Position numbers and translations under genes: made by a program. The notes under the pieces are model-generated. The model was not told the origin of the DNA, made no database searches, and saw only the letters and a list, made by a program, of their open reading frames with translations. From positions 1 to 44,310 of the forward strand of contig JABFXX010000372.1 in NCBI GenBank assembly GCA_013368795.1: a DNA stretch of 44,310 nt. Reading direction: 5' to 3'. Below are positions 18,220 to 30,340 of the stretch, piece after piece (the first letter of the stretch is position 1; every line of letters starts with the position of its first letter). This DNA comes from Kofleriaceae bacterium (GTDB taxonomy: Bacteria > Myxococcota_A > Polyangia > Haliangiales > Haliangiaceae).

Positions 18220-19132
18220 CCGGCAGCTTCTCGGTCGCCTCGCGCCACAGGATCGGGATCCCGTCGATACCGGTCGCGCACGCGACGATGCCACCGACGA
18301 TCGCGCCGACCGTGTCGCGGTCGACGGCGAACAGTGCGAGCGGGTTCGTCGCCAGCTCGATCCCGGGATGCGCGGTCGCGGTCCACATCGCCTCCTCGTA
18401 CGAGTCGAGATGACGCGCGGCGACCCAGATCGAGAACGGCACGGTGTCCTGTGACGTGATGTTCGACCCGGTGCCGAGCTCCTCGCCCGCGAGCTGGACG
18501 TCGAAGCCGAGGCCGAGCTGGTCGGCGCGGCGAAGGCGTTCGCGCGTCTGACCGTCGGGGGTCCAGCGGATGACCTCGGTAAGCATCGCGTCGCGCGGAA
18601 CGGCACGGGTGCGCGCGAGCGCCGCGGCGATGGCGACGGCGACCGCGCCGGCGGCACCGTCGGGATGTGCGTGCGTCGGCTCGGCGGAGCGGAGCGCCTC
18701 GTCGCGCACGCGCTCGAGATCCGGCGCGAAGTACGCACCGATCGGCGCCGCGCGCATCGCGGCACCATTACCGTACGAACCCTTGCCGCGAAACAGCGCC
18801 CTCGCCTCCTCCCGCCACGAGCCGCCGAGGCGGACGCGCGACAGGAGCGAGTAGGCGCCAGCACCGTAGCCGCGCTCGGGGTCTTCCGCGAAGCGCGCGA
18901 CGAACGCGGCAGCGAGCGCGTCCGGATCGATGGTGCCGCGCTCCGCGAGCTGCTCGAAGATCGACAGCGCCATCGCCGTGTCGTCGGTCCACCGCCATGG
19001 CCGGAAACGCGAGATGAGGCGCACGGCGGCGCGCCGCGCGAAGTCCGGACCGAAACCGTCGAGCATCGCGCCGAACGCATCTCCGACGGCGAGACCGACC
19101 AGCGAGGCGCGTGCGGCGGCGAGCGGTTCCAT
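18200..19132 (-). CDS. ADP-ribosylglycohydrolase family protein (DraG/ARH-like)
   Basis: The 310-residue protein has the family's landmarks in order: GLAVGDAFGAML near the N-terminus, the metal motif WTDDTAM (W48, T49, D50, D51, T52), GSYGNGAAMRAAPIGAY, AHPDGAAGAVAVA, and the C-terminal DRDTVGAIVGG (D271, D273, T274). Those aspartates and threonines should bind the two Mg2+ ions that position ADP-ribose. It should hydrolyse N- or O-linked ADP-ribose from a protein, nucleic acid or small-molecule substrate; the target is unknown. There is no adjacent ADP-ribosyltransferase. It lies 129 nt downstream of the large kinase-ATPase gene on the same strand, and its 3' end overlaps the flavin reductase-like gene by 20 nt. 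Confidence 0.93.
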   Translation of the reverse strand: MEPLAAARASLVGLAVGDAFGAMLDGFGPDFARRAAVRLISRFRPWRWTDDTAMALSIFEQLAERGTIDPDALAAAFVARFAEDPERGYGAGAYSLLSRVRLGGSWREEARALFRGKGSYGNGAAMRAAPIGAYFAPDLERVRDEALRSAEPTHAHPDGAAGAVAVAIAAALARTRAVPRDAMLTEVIRWTPDGQTRERLRRADQLGLGFDVQLAGEELGTGSNITSQDTVPFSIWVAARHLDSYEEAMWTATAHPGIELATNPLALFAVDRDTVGAIVGGIVACATGIDGIPILWREATEKLPVTASRA

Positions 19133-19261
19133 CGCTCATGCATACGTGCCGATCGCTCGGCGGCAAGCACGTCGTGCGCTTTGCCTCGCAGGCATCGCGC
19201 GATGTCACGCTGGCAGCAGCGCGACGCGGGTTAGCCGAATGCTCGCGACGAACTGGCGCGA

Positions 19262-22897
<3,636 letters not shown>

Positions 22898-22923
22898 CCT
22901 CCCATCGTACCCCGCAGATCCGG

Positions 22924-23865
22924 CTAGCCGGTGGTGTTTCTGAACAGCGCCACGACCGCGGGCTGCATGAAGTGATGCATTCGCAACACCTTGCCGTCGC
23001 GGACCTCGATCGCCTCGATCGCACGCAGCGCGCCGTCGCGATGGAACTCGCAGCCGAGCGCGCCATTCACGCCAACCGGCACGACCCTGACGTCACCCGC
23101 CCACCAGCGCGCGAACATGCGCCGGTAGAACTCGACGTTGTCGGCCCTGCCGCGCACCCACGTCGGCGACGGCGGCATCGTCGTGTGCATGTCGTCGTGA
23201 ATGATTGCGATCATCGCCTCGACGTCGGCATCCGCGATCGCCTTCACGTACCGCTGCAGCACGCTCTCGGCCTCGGGCGCGAGCGCCGTGCCGCGCTCGG
23301 CCGCGACCTTCGCCTCGATCACGTCGCGCGCGCGGTGCAGGACGCTGTGCGTCGCCGCGACCGACTGGTCGAGCGTGCTCGCGACTTCGCCCGCGCTCAT
23401 GCCGACGACGTCGCACAGCAGCAGCGCTGCCCGCTGCGACGGGGTCAGCACCTGCAGTGCGGCGACGAACGCGAGCGCGACGCTCTCGCGCAACAGGTAC
23501 CGCGCCTCGGGATCCTGCGCGATGCCCGCGAGCCACGCATCCGGCATCGGCTCGAGCCAGCCGGCCTCGATCGGTGCTGCCGGCGGATAGCTGTCGCCCG
23601 GCACCGCCTCGAACAGATCCGACGCGAGACCACGGCGCGGCCGGCGCGCGATCTCGTCGAGGCAGACGTTCGTCGCGATCCGATAGAGCCACGGCTTGAG
23701 ACGCGCAGGATCCTGAAGCGTGTCGCGCGCACGCCACGCACGCAGCAGCGTCTCCTGCACCATGTCGTCGCCGTCGCTCGCAGAGCCGAGCATGCGATAG
23801 CAATGCAGGCGCAACGCTCCGCGCAGCGGCGCGACGGCGGCCCCGAACTCGGCTTCGCTCTTCAC
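22924..23865 (-). CDS. ECF sigma factor with C-terminal SnoaL-like domain (SigJ/ECF41-type architecture)
   Basis: This 313-residue protein has sigma2 at about 8-78 (LHCYRMLGSASDGDDMVQET, WLYRIATNVCLDEIAR) and sigma4 at about 130-188 (LTPSQRAALLLCDVVGMSAG, then EVASTLDQSVAATHSVLHRA). A SnoaL/NTF2-like domain follows at about 200-305 (YVKAIADADVEAMIAIIHDD, FYRRMFARWW, RAIEAIEVRDGKVLRMHHFM). In this group the C-terminal domain replaces a separate anti-sigma factor as the control element. The ATGA at 23862-23865 couples its start to the GST stop. The kinase-ATPase gene follows 26 nt later, so phosphorylation by the kinase is an attractive but unproven link. Confidence 0.93.
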   Translation of the reverse strand: MKSEAEFGAAVAPLRGALRLHCYRMLGSASDGDDMVQETLLRAWRARDTLQDPARLKPWLYRIATNVCLDEIARRPRRGLASDLFEAVPGDSYPPAAPIEAGWLEPMPDAWLAGIAQDPEARYLLRESVALAFVAALQVLTPSQRAALLLCDVVGMSAGEVASTLDQSVAATHSVLHRARDVIEAKVAAERGTALAPEAESVLQRYVKAIADADVEAMIAIIHDDMHTTMPPSPTWVRGRADNVEFYRRMFARWWAGDVRVVPVGVNGALGCEFHRDGALRAIEAIEVRDGKVLRMHHFMQPAVVALFRNTTG

Positions 23866-24488
23866 GACGCAGCTCGCATGCGGGCCTCTTGCAGCACGCG
23901 TCGCATGCTATCGCGCTCCGACACGCGGGCAAGCCACGCCGCGACGTTCGGATGGTTCGCGAGGTCGAGCCCGCACGCACCGGCGAGGCTGTAGTGAGCC
24001 GCGAGTGCGAAATCGGCGATCGTCAGCGGCCCTGCGACGTACTCCTTGCCGGCAAGTGCGGCGTCGAGGATCGCGCTCATCGCGTGGAACTCCGTCGTGC
24101 CCTCGGCGATTCGCGCTTCATCGGGCGGGCCCTTGCCGAGCGCGACCTTGACGACCTTCTCGAACGCGACCTTCGTCATCGCCGGCCCGAGGTGGGCGAG
24201 CTGCCAGGCGATCCAGCGATCGACCTCGGCGGCGACACGCGGCGCGGTCGGCACGAGTGCGGAGCCGCGAGCGAGGTACCTCATGATCGCGGTCGACTCC
24301 CACAGGACGAGGTCGCCGTCGACGAGCACCGGCACGCGGCCGTTCGGGTTGAGCGCGAGGAACTCGGGCGCGCGCTGCTTGCCCTGGAGCAAGTCGACGT
24401 TCACGGGCTCGACGGCAAGGCCGAGCTCGTAGACGACGGCGCGGACCTTACGGCTGTTGGGCGAGAATGGAAAATCGTAGAGCTGCAT
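23862..24488 (-). CDS. glutathione S-transferase family protein
   Basis: The ATG at 24488 gives 208 residues; an AGGAGG lies 4 nt upstream. The N-terminal thioredoxin-like half has YDFPFSPNSRKVRAVVYELG, the cis-Pro segment GRVPVLVDGDLVLWES, and the ESTAI glutathione motif. The C-terminal helical half has the N-capping box TIADFALAAHYSLAG. The active residue is probably the Ser of SPNS. It should conjugate or reduce electrophiles with glutathione or a related thiol. It is the first gene of the unit with the sigma factor and kinase, so its expression should report on that regulon. The stop overlaps the sigma start (ATGA). Confidence 0.93.
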   Translation of the reverse strand: MQLYDFPFSPNSRKVRAVVYELGLAVEPVNVDLLQGKQRAPEFLALNPNGRVPVLVDGDLVLWESTAIMRYLARGSALVPTAPRVAAEVDRWIAWQLAHLGPAMTKVAFEKVVKVALGKGPPDEARIAEGTTEFHAMSAILDAALAGKEYVAGPLTIADFALAAHYSLAGACGLDLANHPNVAAWLARVSERDSMRRVLQEARMRAAS

Positions 24489-24492
24489 CGTG

Positions 24493-24499
24493 TCCTCCT
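24493..24499 (-). promoter_or_regulatory. Shine-Dalgarno of the GST gene
   Basis: AGGAGGA on the coding strand lies 4 nt before the ATG at 24488 and fixes this start over the longer open frame reaching 24671. The promoter of the GST-sigma-kinase unit must lie between here and the divergent kinase start at 24670. Confidence 0.75.
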
Positions 24500-24669
24500 G
24501 ATCCCAGGACTGCCCGGCCGCCGAAATCTGGTCGCGCCCGGCCAACAATTCTCCAACCGCCCGAAACTGCAGCGCCGCCACCGCATGTCGAATACGTACG
24601 CGCGCCGACGATCCTTTCAGGTTCGCGCGCCGGTTCGGTTTCGTTACCCTGGTAGTCGTCGCTGTGGTC

Positions 24670-27501
24670 ATGCAAGTCGACCTTCACGACGAGCCGACCG
24701 AGACGAGCGCGGAGCTGGCCCAGGATCGGGAACGCCAGCGTCGCGTTGGCTCGATGTTGGGTCGCTATGTCGTGCTCTCCGAGCTCGGCCGTGGCGGGAT
24801 GTCCGTCGTCTATGTCGCCTACGATCCGCAGCTCGATCGTCGCGTCGCCCTCAAGGTCGTGCGCGGCGACAAGCTGACCGAGGCGTACCGCGCGCGCCTC
24901 CATCGCGAGGCCCAGGCGCTCGCGCGACTCTCGCATCCGTCGGTCGTCACCGTGTTCGACGTCGGCGACATCGAGGACGACACGTTCGTCGCGATGGAGC
25001 TCGTCGAGGGCAAGACGCTACGCGAGTGGTGGCGTCAGGAGGCGCGCACGTGGCGCGAGATCATCCAGGTGATGATCGCCGCGGGTCGAGGCCTCGCCGC
25101 CGCGCACGCCGCCGGCATCGTCCACCGCGATATCAAGCCCGACAACATCGTCGTCAGCGACGCGGGGCTCGTGAAGCTCGTCGACTTCGGCCTCGCACGC
25201 GACCTCGGCGATCGCTCGGTCGACTCGGTCGACGGTCCTTCGGGCGAGAGCCACGATCCGGGCGACAGCGGCAGCGACCTCGTCTCCGCAGCGGGCAGCC
25301 TCGGCGGCAGCAGCTCGAGCACGCTGCGCCCGCTCGAACAGATCACCGCGTACGGCCACGTCGTCGGCACGCCCGCGTACATGCCGCCGGAGCAGCGCGG
25401 CCGCGCGGTCGATGCCGACGAGCGCTCCGATCAGTTCAGCTTCTGCGTCACGCTCTACGAGGCGCTCTACAAGCAGCGCCCGTTCAAGGCGACAAAGAAG
25501 ATGGTCCTGGATCCGCAGGAGCAGCTGACCGTCGCCGACAAGCCAGGCCTCACGCCGCGCACGCTCGCCGCGCCGCCGCCGGCGAAATCCGACGTCCCGG
25601 CCTGGCTGCAGAAGGTCGTCGAGCGCGGCCTCGCCGCCGAGAAGAGCCATCGCTACGACTCGGTCGCGGACCTCCTGCGCGAGCTCGAGCGCGACCCCGA
25701 GCGCACGCGTCGCCGCATCCTCGTCGGCGGGGCATCGCTCGTCGGCGTCGCCACGATCGCGACGCTCGCGACCTGGCGCCTCGTCTCCTCCTCGCCCCGC
25801 GCATCCGCGCCGAGCTGCGGCACCGGCGACGATCGCGTTGCCGCCGTGTGGAACGCGGGTAAGCGCGCCGCCCTCGACAAGGCCGCCGCCAAGGCCGGCG
25901 TGCCGTGGGCGCCGACCGCCGTCGGAACGTTCGCCGAGCGCGTCGACAGCTACGCGACGCAGTGGAAGGCCATGTATCTCGACTCGTGCCAGGCGACGCG
26001 CGTGCGCAACGTGCAGTCGCCCGAGGCGCTCGACCTGCGCTCCGCATGCCTCGACCATCGCCTCGCCGATCTCGGCGCGCTCGTCGACGTCATGGCCGAC
26101 GCCAATGTCGACGCGCTCCGCAAGGCCGGCGAGGTCGTCGCGAACCTGCCGCCGGTCTCCGACTGCGCCGACGTCAGAGCCCTCCGCCAGGTCGTGCGTC
26201 GCCCGACCGATGCCGCGACGGTCAAGCGCCTCGACGCGATCGACGGCGAGCTGTCTCGCGTCACCGCGCTCTACGCGATCGGCGATGCGAACAAGTCGAT
26301 CGCGCTCGTCGATCGCGTCGTCGCCGAGGCCCGCACCGTCGGCTATGCCCCTGCCCTCGCGCAGGCCCTCTACTGGCGCGGTCGCGCGGTCGCCGATCGC
26401 GATGGCGGTGCCGACGCGCAGGCCGCGTTCAACGAGACGCTCGCCGCCGCGCTCACCTCCGGCGACGATCGCCTCGCCGCCGACGCGTGCGCACGTCTCG
26501 CGCAGGAATCGCTGTGGGCGGGCGAGCTCCCCGAGTTCCGCCGGTGGTCCGCGGTCGCTCACGCACTCGCCGACCGCTCGCACGTCGCCGAGGTCGGCAT
26601 GTTCGTCGACCAGCTCGAGTGCATGTCGAATCACTTCACCGGCAGGGTCCGCACGCGCCTCACCTGCCTCAAGGATCTCGCCGCCCGCCGCGACGCCGCC
26701 GGCAAGCAGAGCGAGTGGCTCGTCACGACGCTCGGCCTCGCCGCGACGGAGGCCGGCGAGCTCACCGAGGCGATCCGCTGGCTCGAGCGCGGCGTCGAGC
26801 TCGCGCGGACCGAGAACGGCGCCGACCACCCGCGCACGCTCGAGATGCGGGCCTATCTCTGTCACGGCCTCAACGAGCTCGGCGACTACAAGCGCAGCGC
26901 CACCGAGTGCAGCGATGCGCTCGATCGCCTGCTCGAGTCCGCGCCCGACGACAAGGCGCTCGTCGCGCGGCTGCAGCTCTACCTCGGCCAGGCCGAGCGC
27001 GAGCTCGAGCACGTCGCTCGCGCGAGGCAGCTGTTCGAGGCCGTCGCTGCCTCGGGCGACGAGGAGCTGCAGATCGAGGCGAAGACCGACCTCGCCGATC
27101 TTTCGAAGGCGCGCGGCGACGTCACCAACAGCGTCGCGCAGCGGCGCGAGGCCCTCGCCGAGACGATCGCCGTCTTCGAGAAGTACAACCCGAAGCATCC
27201 GAACATCGTCGGCACGCGCCACGAGCTCGGCGCCGCGTTGCTCGCACAAGGTGACGCCGCAGGAGCGGTGAAGGAGCTCTCGCAGGCCAATGCCGACGCC
27301 GACCCCGACGAGGTCAACCCGCTCGAGCTCGTTCGCCTCCGGTTCGCGCTCGCCCAGGCGATCGTCGCTGCCAAGGGGAACGGGGCGAAGGCCCACGAGC
27401 TCGCCGCTGGAGCGATCGAGCTCCATCGCAAGGTCGCGCCGAGCTCCGCGCGCTTCGCCGCCGAGCGCAAGGACATGGAGACCTGGCTGGCCGCCCACTG
27501 A
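24670..27501 (+). CDS. membrane-anchored Ser/Thr protein kinase with C-terminal TPR-like repeats
   Basis: The ATG at 24670 gives 943 residues (a GTG at 24664 would add two). The Hanks kinase covers about 32-330: LGRGGMSVVY loop, VALK with K62, HRDIKPDN with D154, DFG at 172-174, and PPE at 239-241. The stretch between DFG and GTPAYMPPE is about 60 residues, much longer than usual, and rich in Ser/Asp/Gly. One membrane helix follows the kinase (about 348-367, GGASLVGVATIATLATW). An outer part of about 570 residues has paired helices of TPR type (NKSIALVDRVVAEA, AIRWLERGVELART and so on). This kinase-helix-TPR plan is common in Myxococcota. The helices should sit in the periplasm. It is divergent from the GST-sigma-kinase unit. 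Confidence 0.95.
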   Translation: MQVDLHDEPTETSAELAQDRERQRRVGSMLGRYVVLSELGRGGMSVVYVAYDPQLDRRVALKVVRGDKLTEAYRARLHREAQALARLSHPSVVTVFDVGDIEDDTFVAMELVEGKTLREWWRQEARTWREIIQVMIAAGRGLAAAHAAGIVHRDIKPDNIVVSDAGLVKLVDFGLARDLGDRSVDSVDGPSGESHDPGDSGSDLVSAAGSLGGSSSSTLRPLEQITAYGHVVGTPAYMPPEQRGRAVDADERSDQFSFCVTLYEALYKQRPFKATKKMVLDPQEQLTVADKPGLTPRTLAAPPPAKSDVPAWLQKVVERGLAAEKSHRYDSVADLLRELERDPERTRRRILVGGASLVGVATIATLATWRLVSSSPRASAPSCGTGDDRVAAVWNAGKRAALDKAAAKAGVPWAPTAVGTFAERVDSYATQWKAMYLDSCQATRVRNVQSPEALDLRSACLDHRLADLGALVDVMADANVDALRKAGEVVANLPPVSDCADVRALRQVVRRPTDAATVKRLDAIDGELSRVTALYAIGDANKSIALVDRVVAEARTVGYAPALAQALYWRGRAVADRDGGADAQAAFNETLAAALTSGDDRLAADACARLAQESLWAGELPEFRRWSAVAHALADRSHVAEVGMFVDQLECMSNHFTGRVRTRLTCLKDLAARRDAAGKQSEWLVTTLGLAATEAGELTEAIRWLERGVELARTENGADHPRTLEMRAYLCHGLNELGDYKRSATECSDALDRLLESAPDDKALVARLQLYLGQAERELEHVARARQLFEAVAASGDEELQIEAKTDLADLSKARGDVTNSVAQRREALAETIAVFEKYNPKHPNIVGTRHELGAALLAQGDAAGAVKELSQANADADPDEVNPLELVRLRFALAQAIVAAKGNGAKAHELAAGAIELHRKVAPSSARFAAERKDMETWLAAH

Positions 27502-27521
27502 GCTGTGATACGTATGGCTCG

Positions 27522-28637
27522 ATGCGTCTCGCCGTACCTGGTGTCGTGAGCTCGATGGCCCGTCTCGCGCTCGCGACCGTCCTTGCAGCTACCTGGATGG
27601 CCTGCTCCGATACGGCCGCCACTGACCTCTGTCCCGACGATCCGGTCAAGACCGAGGCAGGCGCGTGCGGCTGCGGCGTCTCCGACGCAGATACCAACGG
27701 CAACGGAGTGCCCGACTGCTTCGACGCGGCGATCGATCTGTGTCCGAGCGATCCAGCCAAGACACAGGCCGGCGCCTGCGGCTGCGGCGTCAGCGACGAC
27801 GACACCGACGAGAACGGCGTTCCCGATTGCCTCGACGCGGACATCGACCTGTGCCCCGACGACGCGGCGAAGCTCGTCCCCGGGACGTGCGGCTGCGGCA
27901 CGAGCGACGCCGACGCCAACGGCAACGGCGCGCCGGACTGCCTCGACGCCGGCATCGATCTCTGTCCCAACGACGCTGCGAAGACGCAAGCCGGTACCTG
28001 TGGCTGCGGCGTTGCCGACACCGATGCGAACGCCAACGGCGTCCCCGACTGCCTCGACGCGGGCATCGACCAGTGCCCAGACGACCCTGCGAAGACGCAG
28101 GCCGGTGCGTGTGGCTGTGGCGTCTCCGACGCGGACAGCAACACGAACTTCATCCCGGACTGCTTCGATACGCGGATCGAAGTTGCCTACGTCAGCGACA
28201 TGATCCTCGCCACGAACATCTCCTCGATCAGCAGCCTGCTCAGCGTCGTCAACACGTCGCTGTTCGACGTGAATCTTTCCGGCGCCCAGATCCAGGATGT
28301 CGCGATCACCCCGGCGGGGACCGCGGTGCAGCCCTCCCTGACAGCCGCCAATGGCACGTTGCCGGTCGGCCGGCGTACGGCCGACTTGAGCACGGCAGCG
28401 ACGAACCTCCTGACCAACGCCCTTCTGATTCCGGAAACCGCCGTTCCCGCTCCCAACATCGCCAGTCTGCGACTGGGCCTGGCATTCACGACGGTCGCTG
28501 CGGGCGACTACCGGCTCACGTTCACGTTGAACATCGGCGGACGCAAAGTGCCCGTCGCCATGAACCTGCACATCGCAGCGGGCGCGAGCACCACTCTTCA
28601 GGCGGGTCGACGATCGATGTCGACGGCCGCGCCCTGA
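27522..28637 (+). CDS. lipoprotein with five tandem Cys/Asp-rich 37-residue repeats
   Basis: The start is ATG 27522 (371 residues) or ATG 27555, which gives a tidier lipoprotein signal (MARLALATVLAATWMAC). Residues 35-219 are five head-to-tail 37-residue units of the form D-L-C-P-x-D-x-x-K-T-x-A-G-x-C-G-C-G-V, then Asp/Asn-rich DADxNxNGxPDCxD. This resembles thrombospondin type 3 or Ca-binding repeats, with four Cys per unit. The C-terminal 150 residues are a beta-rich domain opening IEVAYVSDMILATNISSI. It is likely an outer-surface, calcium-stabilised stalk and head. It ends 2 nt before the convergent PIG-L stop. Function is unknown. Confidence 0.75.
   Translation: MRLAVPGVVSSMARLALATVLAATWMACSDTAATDLCPDDPVKTEAGACGCGVSDADTNGNGVPDCFDAAIDLCPSDPAKTQAGACGCGVSDDDTDENGVPDCLDADIDLCPDDAAKLVPGTCGCGTSDADANGNGAPDCLDAGIDLCPNDAAKTQAGTCGCGVADTDANANGVPDCLDAGIDQCPDDPAKTQAGACGCGVSDADSNTNFIPDCFDTRIEVAYVSDMILATNISSISSLLSVVNTSLFDVNLSGAQIQDVAITPAGTAVQPSLTAANGTLPVGRRTADLSTAATNLLTNALLIPETAVPAPNIASLRLGLAFTTVAAGDYRLTFTLNIGGRKVPVAMNLHIAAGASTTLQAGRRSMSTAAP
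27624..28178 (+). repeat. five tandem 111-bp coding repeats
   Basis: Five in-frame units of 111 bp encode the 37-residue Cys/Asp repeat. Each contains a codon run for CGCG (Cys-Gly-Cys-Gly) and ends in PDC-F/L-D. The unit length is identical in all five, which suggests expansion by unequal recombination; copy number may vary between strains. Confidence 0.85.
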
Positions 28638-28639
28638 GA

Positions 28640-29251
28640 TCACAAGTAGACGCGCAACGGCGTGAACACCTCGGCGTAACCGACGCCGCACGAGACGCCT
28701 GCAGCACGCGCGCGGTCGCGCATCGCCTCGACCTTCGCCGTCGAGAACTGCGTCGCATGCTTGCCGAGTGCGGCGAGCTTCGTGTCGATGTGGTCCGTGA
28801 TATCGGCAAAGCAGGTGCCGATCGTTGCCGCCGGTCCACTGCCTGCGCTGTACGCGATCAGGTTCGCACGTTGCCGTCGCATCGCCGATACGACCGCGCG
28901 GTGCACGAGGAAGTGATCCCAGTGCGTGTCCTCGGCCTGGTGCGCGATCACGAGGTCGGGCTTCACGCGATCGACGATGCCGTCGTACCGCTCGACGAGC
29001 TCCCACATCGCGTAGTCCTCGACGCGCGAGGCCGCATCGTCGCGCAAGAGCACGAGCTCCGCACCGAGCACGGCCGCCCCCGCTCGCGCCTCTGCGAGCC
29101 GCTGCTCGAATCGATTCGGGATCGAGGTGACGACCATCGTCACGTGCGCGCCGCCTGCGGCGAGCTTCGCGAGCAGGCCGCCCGCCCCCGCCTCGAGATC
29201 ATCCGGGTGCGCTCCGAAGGCGAGCACGGTACGAGCCCCGTCGAGAAACAT
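28640..29251 (-). CDS. PIG-L family (LmbE-like) zinc deacetylase
   Basis: This 203-residue protein starts MFLDGARTVLAFGAHPDDLE. H15, D17 and D18 of AHPDD form the first metal and catalytic motif. The second motif, normally HxDH, is HWDH (H110-H113), preceded by VIAHQAEDT. The length matches LmbE/MshB-type N-acetylhexosamine deacetylases. It should remove an acetyl or other N-acyl group from a sugar or sugar lipid. It follows a small membrane protein and a left-handed beta-helix acyltransferase on the same strand, so a sugar-modification unit is likely. Its stop is 2 nt from the convergent repeat lipoprotein. Confidence 0.92.
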   Translation of the reverse strand: MFLDGARTVLAFGAHPDDLEAGAGGLLAKLAAGGAHVTMVVTSIPNRFEQRLAEARAGAAVLGAELVLLRDDAASRVEDYAMWELVERYDGIVDRVKPDLVIAHQAEDTHWDHFLVHRAVVSAMRRQRANLIAYSAGSGPAATIGTCFADITDHIDTKLAALGKHATQFSTAKVEAMRDRARAAGVSCGVGYAEVFTPLRVYL

Positions 29252-29313
29252 GTGCCGCTGATCTACCCGATCGCCGCGCGAGCGACAAATCCGCGAGACG
29301 CCAGCCTCTTAAC

Positions 29314-29496
29314 TCACAGGCACCGAAGTGGGTTCTCCATGCACGCCGTGGCAACCCCGCAGTGGACGATCCGGCCGTGCGCGGGCGGCGCGAGCGCGGG
29401 CACCTCGTGGCGAACCCTCGTGCGGAGCTGCAGGCCCGTCCACAAACCGACGACGGCCAGGAGTGCAAGCCACGGTGCGCGCTCGAACGACAGCAT
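29314..29496 (-). CDS. possible small single-helix membrane protein
   Basis: This 60-codon frame with G/C-rich third positions fills most of the 270-nt gap between the acyltransferase and PIG-L genes. It starts MLSFERAPWLALLAVVGLWT, with one hydrophobic helix (about 8-24), a basic RTRVRH segment and a C-terminal part with three Cys. No strong Shine-Dalgarno is seen. Coding bias, gap position and strand support it as real, but it may be a chance frame. Function is unknown. Confidence 0.45.
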   Translation of the reverse strand: MLSFERAPWLALLAVVGLWTGLQLRTRVRHEVPALAPPAHGRIVHCGVATACMENPLRCL

Positions 29497-29521
29497 CCAC
29501 AGATCGACACGCGCTCGGTCG

Positions 29522-30190
29522 TCAGGTTGCGCGCGGCACCACGTCGATCTCTTGTCGTAGCTTGACGATGCTCCTCTCGGGATACGCGCCCGGGCGCAGC
29601 TGCACGCCGGGATAGATGTGCGTCTCGCGACCGACGACCGAGCCGGGATGCAGCACCGAGTTGCAGCCGGTCAGCACGCCGTCGCCAAGGATCGCGCCGA
29701 GCTTGCGGCGGCCGGTGTCGATCGTGCCGACGCGGATGCTGCTCTTGTCGTGGCGGAAGTTCGACAGGATCGTCCCCGCGCCGAGGTTGACCTGCGCGCC
29801 GAGGATCGAGTCGCCCACGTAGTTGAGGTGCGGTGCCTTCGCGTGCGGCAGCAGGATGCCGCGCTTGATCTCGGTGTTCGTACCGACGACGGCGTGGTCA
29901 CCGATCCACGAGCCGCCGCGAACGTACGCGCCCGGCCGGATCTCGACGTTGCGACCGATGAACACGGGGCCCTCGATCACCGCCGTCGGATGGATGCGCG
30001 TGCCCTCGCCCACCACGATGCCCTCGCCGCTGACGTGAGCGCACGCCGAGATGTCCGCGTCGATCCTGCCGGGCCGAGCCAGGATCTCGTCGAGCGGACG
30101 GCCCAGCAGTGCCCATGGTGCCTCTGGCTCGTAGTACGCGGCAAAGACGTCCGGCAGGTTCGCGAACAGAGGAGGCAGAGAGCTCGTCAC
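29522..30190 (-). CDS. left-handed beta-helix acyltransferase (GlmU C-terminal-like hexapeptide protein)
   Basis: The GTG at 30190 gives 222 residues; a TTG at 30220 would add ten with no homology signal. From residue about 42 the chain is hexapeptide repeats ([IV]-G-x-x-x-x): GEGIVVGEGTRIHPTAVIEG, then FIGRNVEIRPGAYVRGGSWI. The stretch HAKAPHLNYVGDSILG, followed by GAGTILSNFRHDK, parallels the active-site loop of GlmU, and NYVGDS is typical. No N-terminal uridyltransferase domain is present. It probably transfers an acyl group, or acts as an NDP-sugar-related trimeric acetyltransferase. It is upstream of the small membrane protein and PIG-L deacetylase on the same strand. Confidence 0.82.
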   Translation of the reverse strand: MTSSLPPLFANLPDVFAAYYEPEAPWALLGRPLDEILARPGRIDADISACAHVSGEGIVVGEGTRIHPTAVIEGPVFIGRNVEIRPGAYVRGGSWIGDHAVVGTNTEIKRGILLPHAKAPHLNYVGDSILGAQVNLGAGTILSNFRHDKSSIRVGTIDTGRRKLGAILGDGVLTGCNSVLHPGSVVGRETHIYPGVQLRPGAYPERSIVKLRQEIDVVPRAT

Positions 30191-30340
30191 GACTCGTAGC
30201 GTACGTCCGCGGCCATTCAATGGCCCGCTGCCTCGCGCAAGGTCCCACCGCGAGACCGCTCGATCGCAGTGCGAGTCGCGCGCTTCACGCCTCGCTCCCG
30301 CGCCACGAGAGCCGTAACGCCCCTTGCAACTCCGCGCTGT

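Noticed and set aside
22898-22909. Three-codon leader frame ATG GGA GGG TGA overlapping the GTG start of the kinase-ATPase gene
   Set aside because: Likely a chance effect of the GGGAGG next to the start; no other support.
24590-24640. GCGCGCCG repeats before the divergent kinase as an operator
   Set aside because: Short and expected at this base composition; no clear symmetry.
25018-27498. 826-codon frame antisense to the kinase-TPR gene
   Set aside because: No domain or signal; rich in Arg/Ala/Leu/Asp as expected from the reverse of a G/C-third-position gene.
29309-29500. 63-codon frame overlapping the putative small membrane protein
   Set aside because: Arg/Pro/Ala-rich shadow; the frame at 29314-29496 has the hydrophobic helix and better third positions.
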